A DNA stretch of 49,602 nucleotides, taken from contig SVDB01000003.1 of assembly GCA_015058065.1 (NCBI GenBank), forward strand, positions 1-49,602, read 5' to 3'. The stretch comes from Clostridiales bacterium (GTDB lineage: Bacteria > Bacillota > Clostridia > Peptostreptococcales > Anaerovoracaceae). The notes under the pieces are model-generated. The model made no database searches and was not told where the DNA came from. It worked only from the letters and a program-made list of their open reading frames with translations. The position numbers and the translations under genes are program-made. This document shows, one piece after another, positions 16,528 through 24,424 of the stretch; the first letter of the stretch is position 1; every line of letters begins with the position of its first letter.

Positions 16528-19362
16528 TTATTGTCTTTCGATCTCCACCATCTGGAAGCACTCGATCACGTCATCAGGCTTGATGTCGTTGTACTTCTCG
16601 ATGCCGAGTCCGCACTCGTAGCCTGCCGCTACCTCTCTGGCGTCGTCCTTGAATCTCTTGAGTGAGCTTATCACGCCCTCGTGGATGACGATGCCGTCAC
16701 GTACGAGTCTGATCTGAGCGTTCCTCTTGACGATACCTTCGTTGACATAGCATCCGCCGATGATTCCGACTCCAGGTACCTTGAACGTATCTCTGACGAC
16801 GGCCTTGCCGAGTACTTCTTCTTTGTATTCCGGATCGAGCATGCCCTTCATGGCAGCCTCGACCTCGTCGATGATATCGTAGATGACTCTGTAGAGCCTG
16901 ATCTCGACGTCAGCGGCATGAGCCTGGTTGGTTACGGCTGTTGTAGGTCTGACGTTGAATCCGATGATGATCGCGTTCGATGTCTCCGCGAGCGTGACGT
17001 CGGATTCGTTGATCGTTCCTACGCCGCTGTGGATGACATTGATCTTGACCTCAGGTGTCTCGAGTTTCTCGAGCGATGTGATGATCGCTCCGACAGAGCC
17101 CTGTACGTCCGCCTTGACGATGAGGTTGAGTTCTTTGGCCTCGCCCTGCTGGATCTGGCTGAAGAGCTTGTCGAGAGTCATGCTGGCGTTCTTGGCCAGG
17201 ACTTCTTCTCTCATCTTTTCTTTACGGTTCTGAGCGATCTCACGGGCAGTCTTGTCATCGCGTACCGCGTTGAACGCGTCTCCGGCAGCCGGTACATCCG
17301 ACAGACCGAGTATCTCTACCGCTGTTGCAGGTCCGGCCTTGCGGATAGCCTTGCCCTTGTCGTCAGTCATGACACGGATCTTGCCCGATGTCGTACCGGC
17401 GACGACGCTCTGTCCCGTCTTGAGCGTACCGTTCGATACGAGCAGAGTAGCGACAGGTCCTTTCGCCTTGTCCAGTCTGGCCTCGATAACGGTACCAAGA
17501 GCGAGCCTGTCAGGATTTGCTCTGAGTTCGAGCATATCTGCCTGCAGAAGTATCATCTCGAGCAGGTCTGTGATACCTTCGCCCTTCTTGGCGGAAACAG
17601 GTACGGAGATAACATCTCCGCCCCAGTCCTCGACGAGCACTCCGTGCTCCATGAGTTCCTGCTTGACTCTGTCCGGATTCGCGCCCGGCTTATCCATCTT
17701 GTTTATCGCCACGATGATAGGCACGTTAGCGGCCTTGGCATGGCTTATGGACTCGATGGTCTGCGGCATGACTCCGTCATCAGCGGCTACTACCAGTACG
17801 GCGATATCCGTTACCTGAGCGCCTCTGGCACGCATGGTCGTGAACGCTTCGTGTCCCGGTGTATCAAGGAAGACGATCCTCTTTCCGTTGATCTCTACCT
17901 CAGACGCGCCGATGTGCTGTGTGATGCCGCCGGACTCTCCGGCTGTTACGTTGGTATTGCGGATAGCGTCAAGGAGCGAAGTCTTACCATGGTCGACGTG
18001 TCCCATCACGGTGATGATAGGTGGACGAGGCTTGAGTTCACTCTCAGCGTCCTCGTGCATGTCGATACCCGGCTCTTCGATCTCAGGTTCTTCTTCTGTT
18101 ACCACTATCTGGAGTCCTAGATCTTCAGCAAGCATCTCAACGGCATCCTTATCGAGCGTCTGGTTTATCGTAGCCATGACGCCCATCTGCATCATGGACA
18201 TGATTATCTTGCTGACGCTTATCTCAGCCTGTTCTGAAAGACCCGCTACCGTGATAGGGACCGTGACGGCGATGGTGCCTTCAGGAAGAAGTTCCTCTAC
18301 TGTAGGCTCCTCTACGACCTTGGTCTTATATTTTCTCTTATGACGCTCCTGCTTTTCGAGAGCAGCCTCGTCATAGATATTGTTGTTGCTGCCGCGGCGT
18401 CCGCCCTGGCCGTCCTCGCGTCTGTCGAAGCGCGACTGCTTATCCTTGTCGCGGTTGTCGAAGAACTTCTTGCTCTTTCCCTTAGATGCCTTGCCGCCCT
18501 TGCTTCCTTCTGAAGCTCCGGCTGCAGGCGCGCTCCCGCCGCCCTGAGGCTTTCTCGGGCGTTCAGGACGCTCAGTACGTTCCTGACGATCCTGACGGCG
18601 CTCCTTGCCGCCTTCAGACTTGCCTTTAGAAGGTTTCTTCCTGTCGCCTTCAGCAGATTTCGACTGCTGTTTTTTGTCGCGGTTCTGCTTCTTCAGTTCT
18701 TCAGCCTTCTTCTTTTCAGTAGCGGCATCGGATATCTTCTTGAAGCGCATCGGCTTGCCCGGAGCGTTTACGTATTCTTCTTCCTTCACAGGCTCCGCAG
18801 CGGCCTCTTTCGCAGGCTCGGCAGCCGGTTCCGGCTTTTCGGCCTCAGGCTCTTCCTTTACAGCAGGTTTTTCTTCCGCCGGCTTTTCAGGGGCAGCCTC
18901 AGCAGGCTTCTCAGCCTTTGCCTCTTTCTTTTCTTCTGGAACGTCAGCCTTTTCCGGAGCCTTGACCTCAGGCTTTTCAGGGATCATAGCCTCGGCCTTC
19001 TTTTCTTCGGCCGCAGGCGCTTCAACAGCAGCCTCCGGTTTTTCCTCCGCAGGCTCTTCTTTTGGCGCTGCCGGCGCGACAGGCTTTTTAGGTATCACAG
19101 GTCTGCCCATAGGCGGTTTCGGTCTCGCTCCGTCCTTAGGGACTACAGGGACTGCCTTGATCTTCGGCTTGCCGGCGCCCGCCTGCGAAGCGGACGAAGT
19201 GCCTCTCATCATGTTGATCGACCTGGTCAGTCTTTCCGCGTCCTGATCCTCTACGGATGATCTGGCGGAACTGACGGCAATACCCATCTTATCCGCGTAG
19301 CCCTTGAGCTCCTGAAAGCTTATGTCAAGTTCTTTGGTCAGTTCGCTAACTTTTTTTGGCAT
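16528..19362 (-). CDS. infB: Translation initiation factor IF-2
   Basis: IF-2 is the GTPase that brings initiator fMet-tRNA to the 30S subunit and promotes subunit joining. With the start at 19362 (MPKKVSELTKEL; AAGGAGG 5 bases upstream) it has 944 residues. A short IF2-N domain occupies about 1-55. A long Glu/Ala/Pro/Lys-rich and then Lys/Arg/Gly-rich disordered stretch follows (about 60-335), with a second IF2-N segment near 365-420. The G domain carries GHVDHGKTSLLDAIR (about 453), the DTPGHEAF switch and NKMD. Domains II-IV end in PDDVIECFQMVEIERQ. The extended N-terminus explains the length (B. subtilis IF-2 is about 716). ylxQ, often found before infB, is absent. Confidence 0.97.
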   Translation of the reverse strand: MPKKVSELTKELDISFQELKGYADKMGIAVSSARSSVEDQDAERLTRSINMMRGTSSASQAGAGKPKIKAVPVVPKDGARPKPPMGRPVIPKKPVAPAAPKEEPAEEKPEAAVEAPAAEEKKAEAMIPEKPEVKAPEKADVPEEKKEAKAEKPAEAAPEKPAEEKPAVKEEPEAEKPEPAAEPAKEAAAEPVKEEEYVNAPGKPMRFKKISDAATEKKKAEELKKQNRDKKQQSKSAEGDRKKPSKGKSEGGKERRQDRQERTERPERPRKPQGGGSAPAAGASEGSKGGKASKGKSKKFFDNRDKDKQSRFDRREDGQGGRRGSNNNIYDEAALEKQERHKRKYKTKVVEEPTVEELLPEGTIAVTVPITVAGLSEQAEISVSKIIMSMMQMGVMATINQTLDKDAVEMLAEDLGLQIVVTEEEPEIEEPGIDMHEDAESELKPRPPIITVMGHVDHGKTSLLDAIRNTNVTAGESGGITQHIGASEVEINGKRIVFLDTPGHEAFTTMRARGAQVTDIAVLVVAADDGVMPQTIESISHAKAANVPIIVAINKMDKPGANPDRVKQELMEHGVLVEDWGGDVISVPVSAKKGEGITDLLEMILLQADMLELRANPDRLALGTVIEARLDKAKGPVATLLVSNGTLKTGQSVVAGTTSGKIRVMTDDKGKAIRKAGPATAVEILGLSDVPAAGDAFNAVRDDKTAREIAQNRKEKMREEVLAKNASMTLDKLFSQIQQGEAKELNLIVKADVQGSVGAIITSLEKLETPEVKINVIHSGVGTINESDVTLAETSNAIIIGFNVRPTTAVTNQAHAADVEIRLYRVIYDIIDEVEAAMKGMLDPEYKEEVLGKAVVRDTFKVPGVGIIGGCYVNEGIVKRNAQIRLVRDGIVIHEGVISSLKRFKDDAREVAAGYECGLGIEKYNDIKPDDVIECFQMVEIERQ

Positions 19363-19645
19363 CTGTACCTCCTTGGAAGTTATCGAGTGCCTGCCCGATA
19401 ACATTTCTGATTTCTTCCGGATCCATGTTCTGTCTGCAGATCCTGTTGAACGCCTTGCGCTTTATGGCGCTCTCAAGGCATTCAGCATTTCCGCACAGAT
19501 AGAAGCCTCTGCCGTCAGACGGCTTTCCGCAGTCCGCCTTCACCTTCGATCCGTCAAAGGTGAACCTGATCAGCTCGTCCTGAGGCTTTGAAACTCTGCA
19601 CGCGATGCATCTACGCATCGGCTTCGGCGCCTGATGTCTCCTCAA
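19346..19645 (-). CDS. ylxR: YlxR-family RNA-binding protein (RnpM)
   Basis: This small basic protein of the YlxR family is reported to bind RNase P RNA in B. subtilis. The core MRRCIACRVSKPQDELIRF and SDGRGFYLC are visible, with four Cys residues in two pairs. The preferred start is TTG at 19645, with GAGG 9 bases upstream inside nusA. It adds HQAPKP, matching the basic/Pro stretch that precedes the first Cys in relatives. The alternative is ATG at 19618, which overlaps the nusA stop by 8 bases but has no clear ribosome site. The 3' end runs 17 bases into infB. The order nusA-ylxR-infB is standard. Confidence 0.88.
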   Translation of the reverse strand: MRRHQAPKPMRRCIACRVSKPQDELIRFTFDGSKVKADCGKPSDGRGFYLCGNAECLESAIKRKAFNRICRQNMDPEEIRNVIGQALDNFQGGTDAKKS

Positions 19646-20735
19646 TTCCAGTGACCTCTTCCGTTTCGTCTGAATCTTCGTACTCGTCGAACGCGAAGCC
19701 CATCTCTCTGAGCTGCTCGTTGCTCTTGATATCGATCTTCCATCCGCTGACTCTGGCCGCGAGTCTTACGTTCTGTCCTTCACGGCCGATAGCGAGTGAA
19801 AGCTGCTGCTCAGGCACTACGGCTGTAGCAGCCTTTTCATCTTCATTGATGTAGACGCCCTCTACGATAGCCGGTCTCAGCACGTTGCTGATGAGTACCG
19901 CAGGATCCTCGTCCCAGACGATGATGTCGATCTTTTCGCCGAAGAGCTCATCCGCGATATTCTGGACTCTGGCTCCTCTGTTACCGACGCAGGCTCCGAC
20001 AGGATCAACGTTAGGGTCATGTGAATAAACGGCGATCTTTGTGCGGGATCCGGCCTCACGCGCGGTTCCCTTGATTTCTACTGTACCGTCCGCGATCTCA
20101 GGGATCTCCAGTTCGAAGAGTCCTCTGACAAGTCCCGGATGCGATCTCGAGAGAAGAACCTGAGGTCCCTTGTTCTCTTTCTTTACGTCCATGACATAGA
20201 CCTTGATGCGGTCGCCCGGCTTGAAGCTTTCGGTCCTGACCTGCTCAGACGCAGGGACTCTGCCCTCTGTGCGTCCGAGGGAGATCAGCATAGTGCCGTT
20301 CGATATCCTTTCGACCTTGCCCGTGACGATGGTGCCCTTCTTCTCGATGAACTCGTTGTAGGAATTGGTGCGCTCAGCTTCTCTGTTCTTCTGTACGAAG
20401 ACCTGCTTCGCGCCCTGAGCGGCTATCCTGTTGAAATCCTTAGGATCGATCTCGTACTCAACGATATCGCCTATTTCATAGCCGTCGTATATTTCCTTTG
20501 CTTCCTCGAGTGAGATCTGTGTCATGTAGTCGTCGACTTCCTCAACGACTTCCATGCCCATGTAAACAGTGACGTCTCCTTCTGTCATGTCTACATCGAC
20601 TCTCACATTGGATGCTCCGTAATTCTTCCTGTATGCATTCTCGATGGAGTCCTTGATGGCTCCGATGATCTCTTCTTCAGAAAGGTTCTTCTCTTTTTTG
20701 AGATCTGCAAATGCATCTAGAAATTCCTTGCTCAT
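19611..20735 (-). CDS. nusA: Transcription termination/antitermination factor NusA
   Basis: NusA binds RNA polymerase and controls pausing, termination and antitermination. The 374-residue protein has the normal Firmicutes architecture: an N-terminal polymerase-binding domain (1-125), an S1 domain starting at GTIVTGKVERISNGTMLISLG (about 133), and two KH domains (about 200-345) with DPVGACVGNRGARVQNIADEL and LAIGREGQNVRLAARVSGWKID. An acidic tail of about 25 residues (EYEDSDETEEVTG...) replaces the extra C-terminal repeats of proteobacterial NusA. CAGGAGGAG lies just before the ATG, and the gene follows rimP by 15 bases. Confidence 0.97.
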   Translation of the reverse strand: MSKEFLDAFADLKKEKNLSEEEIIGAIKDSIENAYRKNYGASNVRVDVDMTEGDVTVYMGMEVVEEVDDYMTQISLEEAKEIYDGYEIGDIVEYEIDPKDFNRIAAQGAKQVFVQKNREAERTNSYNEFIEKKGTIVTGKVERISNGTMLISLGRTEGRVPASEQVRTESFKPGDRIKVYVMDVKKENKGPQVLLSRSHPGLVRGLFELEIPEIADGTVEIKGTAREAGSRTKIAVYSHDPNVDPVGACVGNRGARVQNIADELFGEKIDIIVWDEDPAVLISNVLRPAIVEGVYINEDEKAATAVVPEQQLSLAIGREGQNVRLAARVSGWKIDIKSNEQLREMGFAFDEYEDSDETEEVTGIEETSGAEADA

Positions 20736-20750
20736 GTTCTCCTCCTGATA

Positions 20751-21227
20751 CTAGAAAACTACTGCTAAATTGATCTTGCTTATCTTGTCGGCAGGTATGC
20801 TGAGTTCGCCCGCGTCCGTGATTATCGTGACGGCGCCGTTCTCTTTACCTTTGAGCGTGCCTTCGTGCTCTTTGCTGCCGTTTATCTGCTCGTATGTCCT
20901 GACCTCGACGGCTCTCCCGGCAAATCTGACATAATCGCTGTCTTTGATGAGCTCCCTGTCGAGTCCGGCAGAACCTACCTCGAGACTGTAACTGCGGTCA
21001 ATGAGATCTTCGCTGTCAAGCCTGTCACTGAGCCAGCTGTTCACCTTTTCACACTCGTCTATGCTCACATACTCGTTATCAGCGTCAGCGGGTTTTTCGA
21101 GACAGACTCTGAGCACCCATGACGGGCCCTCTTTTTTATATTCGGCTTTGTACAGTTCGAGACCGTTCTCATCAAGGAACGGCGTGAGCATCTCACTTAC
21201 CCTGCCGCTTATGTCCTCTTTTGCCAT
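20751..21227 (-). CDS. rimP: Ribosome maturation factor RimP
   Basis: RimP assists assembly of the 30S head and decoding region. The 158-residue protein shows the family segments LYKAEYKKEGPSWVLRVCLEKP, VSIDECEKVNSWLSDRLD and SLEVGSAGLDRELIKDSDYVRFAGRAVEV. The C-terminal SH3-like domain ends in ADKISKINLAVVF. GGAG stands 5 bases before the ATG. It is the first gene of the rimP-nusA-ylxR-infB-rbfA-nrnA-truB-ribF operon and has a well-formed promoter (21305-21333) and an unusually strong leader hairpin (21258-21283). Confidence 0.95.
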   Translation of the reverse strand: MAKEDISGRVSEMLTPFLDENGLELYKAEYKKEGPSWVLRVCLEKPADADNEYVSIDECEKVNSWLSDRLDSEDLIDRSYSLEVGSAGLDRELIKDSDYVRFAGRAVEVRTYEQINGSKEHEGTLKGKENGAVTIITDAGELSIPADKISKINLAVVF

Positions 21228-21257
21228 GATTTCTCCGTAAAAACGTCATACATAAGT

Positions 21258-21283
21258 GAAAGAGTGGGAGCCCCCACTCTTTC
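21258..21283 (-). promoter_or_regulatory. Perfect 11-bp hairpin in the rimP leader
   Basis: On the minus strand GAAAGAGTGGG (21283-21273 read as the complement arm) and CCCACTCTTTC form an 11-bp perfect stem with a 4-base GGCT loop. It begins about 15 bases after the predicted start of transcription. It is followed by ACTTATG rather than a T-run, so it is not a convincing terminator for the rimP transcript. It could end read-through from the penicillin-binding protein gene, or act as a 5' stabiliser or attenuator. Confidence 0.45.
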
Positions 21284-21304
21284 GAAACTTTAACTTACTA
21301 TGCA

Positions 21305-21333
21305 TTTATACCACTGAAGTATTGAGATTGCAA
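21305..21333 (-). promoter_or_regulatory. Promoter of the rimP-nusA-infB operon
   Basis: TTGCAA (21333-21328), a 17-base spacer and TATAAA (21310-21305) lie on the minus strand, 20 bases after the stop of the penicillin-binding protein gene. Transcription would begin near 21298, giving a leader of about 70 bases that contains the 11-bp hairpin. Confidence 0.65.
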
Positions 21334-21352
21334 GGCTTTTTTATCCGGCATG

Positions 21353-24247
21353 TCAGTTGCCGTCCGGTTTGCCCGTATTATCCACCGCGTTAGGATCAGG
21401 TTCCTTGGTGTCGCTGTGGTCAGCCTTGCCATCGCCCTCCTTCTTTTCTTTTTCTTCAGGAGGAGGATCAGGCGGCTCGGTTCCTTTTGTGAAATACTCA
21501 CCGTTCTTGACAGTCACGTTCGAAGGCATCGATCTGTACTCTCCGCCTTTGGCGCGCTTCACCTTGCCCATGATCTTTCCCCAGAGCTTGGCAGCTGTCG
21601 CCGATGTGGTATTGAGAGCGACATTGTCATCAGTGCCGATCCACAGGGCTGCCGCGTAGTTAGCGGTGAATCCGTCAAACCATATGTCCCATGTATCATC
21701 AGTCGTACCGGTCTTGCCGCCTACCTTTTCGCCCTTGATGGCAGCATTGCCCGCGATACCGTCAGATACGACGGACTGGAGCACGTCTGTCATTATGAAC
21801 GCTACTCCTTCATCGAGTACTTTCGTCTCTGTCGATTTGCCCTCAAGAATGACCTTTCCGTTGCTGTCAGTTACCTTTGTGTAGCAGATACCGGAATTGT
21901 GGACTCCTCCGTTAGGGAATACCGCGTATGCCAGCGCCATGTCGAGCGGCGTCACGCCCTCGGTCATGGCTCCCAGAGCGAGAGCGGCGAGGTTGAGGTC
22001 GTTGTACGACTGCGACGTGTCATCTATGACAGTCGAGACGCCGAACTTCTTGACAAGATCCATTGAGTAATCGACGCCTACCTGCGCGAGTATCTTGACC
22101 GCGCATGTATTGATCGAAAGCTGGATAGCCTGTCTGAAGGTCTTGTATCCGCTGTATGTCCTGCTGAAGTTCTTAGGCCAGGTGTTGCCGTTGACCTTCA
22201 TCTTTTCATCAGTAACGCCTGACGCTACCGTGATGTAATCGCCCCAGTATTTCGTTCCCTGGCTGTCGTAGCCGGTCTTGACGAACTTGAATTTCTTGCC
22301 TTCCTGCTGATATTCATAACTTCTCTGAAGCGCTGCGGCATACACGGAAAGCGGCTTGATGGAAGATCCCGGCTGCCGAGGACTCGTTGCCCTGTTGAAC
22401 AGCTTTTCACCGTCCGCGTGCCTTGTTCCGACCATCGCCTTGATCTGTCCGGTGCCTACCTCGACGATGACCATCGCGGCCTCTACTTCAGCGCCTTCCT
22501 GTACAGCGCTCGGGAAGTTGTCCGGATCGCTGAACTGTTTGGTGATCGTCTTCTGCGCCTGGGAATCCAACGTCGAGTAGATGTTGAGTCCCTGCGAATA
22601 GATCATCCTTGTGGCTTCGTCTTCGCTCAGGTTATATGTCTCCATCAGGTCATGCTTGACGGTCTCGATCAGATAATCCTTGAAAGCCGAATTCGTGCTC
22701 AGTCCTTCCGTTCCCGGATTGATGAATTCTTCAAGAGGTATCTTGGCGGCGTCAGCTTCTTCCTGGGTTATGTATCCCTGTTCGGCCATGAGATCGAGCA
22801 CCAGATAACGTCTGTCGCGCGAAACATCGTTGGCGTACAGACCGTTGCCGAGGTCGGTCGTCGTTTCGCTGTCGTCAGGCTCAGTCATCAGCAGCGCGTA
22901 TACGCCCGGAGCCTGCGGAAGCGCGGCGAGCGCAGCGCATTGCTCGAGTGTGAGGTCTTCGACTTCGACGCCGAAGTACTTTCTGGCGGCTGTATCGACA
23001 CCATAGCATCCGTAGCCGAGATATATCGTATTGAGATACGCCTCAAGTATCTCTTCTTTTGTCAGGACTTCTTCGATCTCATGAGCGTAATACATCTCGA
23101 TGATCTTACGCTTTATGGATCTGACGCTCTTTTCTTCAGGCAGGAATACGTTACGGGCCAGCTGCTGTGTTATCGTGCTGGTGCCGCTTATCTCGCCTCC
23201 TCCTGTAACGGAACTCCAGATGGCTCCGAAAATTCGCCTGATATTGAAGCCGTTATGGGTCCAGAACGTCTTGTCCTCGACCGCGATGAACGCATTTTTC
23301 AGATTCTCCGGAAGTTGCTCGTACTTGGCGATCTCCCGGTTCTCAGAATAATATATGTCGTCTATGAGCACGCCCTGGTCATCATAGATATGTGTACTGA
23401 CGTCAAGTGTGCTGTATATCTTGTCCGGACGGATGGCCGGAGCCTGCGCTATAGTTATGGCCGCGTACGCTCCTATCGCTATGGTGCCGGTTATCATCAG
23501 GGCAAGCATTATCTTGATGGCCGCAAGGAACCACCTCAGCCACTTGTTTTTAGGCTTGGCCTTTTTCTTCTTGCCTTTCTTATTTCCGTTTTTGGAAGCT
23601 GCCGCGCCGGTGCTTTTTGAGATTTTCTTCCTTACGGCGTTCTTCGTCTTTTTGCCGGCCTTCACCACTTTCTTCTTAGCGGCGGCCATCTTTGCCTTCA
23701 CGGCTGCGTCCAGTTTTTCCTTGTGCTCAGCTTCCGCAGCAGCTTCGTTTGCTTTCTTTTCGGCTTTTTCCCTGATCTCTGCTTCTCTGGCTTCCTCAGC
23801 TTCATCCGCGGCCGCGGCGACGGCTTCTTCGTGCTCCTTCTGCTTTCTTCTCTCGTCCGCGGCTTCCTTCGCTGATATCGCGGTCTCGCGGATCTCGGCA
23901 ATCTTCTTCTGCATGAAAGCCTTAGCGATATCTATCTTCTCTGACGCGGCGGCAGCGGCCTTCTGAACACTGTTCTGCTCTCCGGCAGCATCCGGCTCAG
24001 GTGCGGAGTCCTTTGCATTCTTTTCAGCAGCAGATGATTCGCTGAAGTCCTCCGGCAGCCCATACTGCTTTTCAGACGCTTCAGGCTTAACCGGTTCTGA
24101 AGGCTCAGCAAAAGCAGCCGGCTCAGCCCTTTTGGCACCCGGTTTGTTTTCAAACTCAAAAGACAGCGTTGCTTCTTCGTGCAGCTTAGGAACGTTTGAC
24201 GAAGCATTGCGCTTGTCACTCGTCACCTGTCTTTCCGTCTTATTCAT
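21353..24247 (-). CDS. Class A penicillin-binding protein with long cytoplasmic extension
   Basis: This bifunctional peptidoglycan glycosyltransferase/transpeptidase (PBP1A-like) has 964 residues. Residues 1-235 are cytoplasmic, acidic then Ala/Glu/Lys-rich (probable coiled coil, about 90-205), then very basic (KKGKKKKAKPKNK). A single membrane helix follows (about 238-265, LAAIKIMLALMITGTIAIGA). The GT51 domain has AVEDKTFWTHNGFN and TITQQLARNVFL. The transpeptidase has the serine motif GSSIKPL, the SxN motif SINTC and KTGTTDDTWDIWF. A Pro/Glu/Asp-rich tail ends the protein. The ATG is preceded by AAAGG. The extension is far longer than in most class A PBPs. It stands alone between two terminators, so its own promoter is expected in 24248-24424. 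Confidence 0.93.
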   Translation of the reverse strand: MNKTERQVTSDKRNASSNVPKLHEEATLSFEFENKPGAKRAEPAAFAEPSEPVKPEASEKQYGLPEDFSESSAAEKNAKDSAPEPDAAGEQNSVQKAAAAASEKIDIAKAFMQKKIAEIRETAISAKEAADERRKQKEHEEAVAAAADEAEEAREAEIREKAEKKANEAAAEAEHKEKLDAAVKAKMAAAKKKVVKAGKKTKNAVRKKISKSTGAAASKNGNKKGKKKKAKPKNKWLRWFLAAIKIMLALMITGTIAIGAYAAITIAQAPAIRPDKIYSTLDVSTHIYDDQGVLIDDIYYSENREIAKYEQLPENLKNAFIAVEDKTFWTHNGFNIRRIFGAIWSSVTGGGEISGTSTITQQLARNVFLPEEKSVRSIKRKIIEMYYAHEIEEVLTKEEILEAYLNTIYLGYGCYGVDTAARKYFGVEVEDLTLEQCAALAALPQAPGVYALLMTEPDDSETTTDLGNGLYANDVSRDRRYLVLDLMAEQGYITQEEADAAKIPLEEFINPGTEGLSTNSAFKDYLIETVKHDLMETYNLSEDEATRMIYSQGLNIYSTLDSQAQKTITKQFSDPDNFPSAVQEGAEVEAAMVIVEVGTGQIKAMVGTRHADGEKLFNRATSPRQPGSSIKPLSVYAAALQRSYEYQQEGKKFKFVKTGYDSQGTKYWGDYITVASGVTDEKMKVNGNTWPKNFSRTYSGYKTFRQAIQLSINTCAVKILAQVGVDYSMDLVKKFGVSTVIDDTSQSYNDLNLAALALGAMTEGVTPLDMALAYAVFPNGGVHNSGICYTKVTDSNGKVILEGKSTETKVLDEGVAFIMTDVLQSVVSDGIAGNAAIKGEKVGGKTGTTDDTWDIWFDGFTANYAAALWIGTDDNVALNTTSATAAKLWGKIMGKVKRAKGGEYRSMPSNVTVKNGEYFTKGTEPPDPPPEEKEKKEGDGKADHSDTKEPDPNAVDNTGKPDGN

Positions 24248-24310
24248 TTCGCCTTTGCTTTTACCGTCCGTTTTGACTTACCTCCATGATCCGGGAATGT
24301 ATCCCGTTTC

Positions 24311-24344
24311 TCCAAAATAAAACACGGAGTTTTGATTCCGTGTT
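24311..24344 (-). terminator. Terminator of the metal-resistance operon
   Basis: On the minus strand AACACGGA (24344-24337), an 8-base loop and TCCGTGTT (24328-24321) are followed by TTATTTTGG. It lies 80 bases after the P-type ATPase stop and before the penicillin-binding protein gene. The rest of the 24248-24424 gap is AT-rich. A possible TTAAAA-N17-TATAAC pair lies just before this hairpin, but any transcript from it would have to pass the terminator, so no promoter is called. Confidence 0.7.
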
Positions 24345-24424
24345 ATATTAGCACAAAATGTTGTTTTTAATGCCATTTATGACGCTATATTTAGATTAAG
24401 ATGTGTTAAGGTTGACAACCTTTT

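Noticed and set aside
24408-24422. Palindrome AAGGTTG-A-CAACCTT next to the ATPase stop
   Set aside because: It is followed by T only on the plus strand, where there is no gene to terminate, and no regulator fits it. The better terminator is at 24311-24344.
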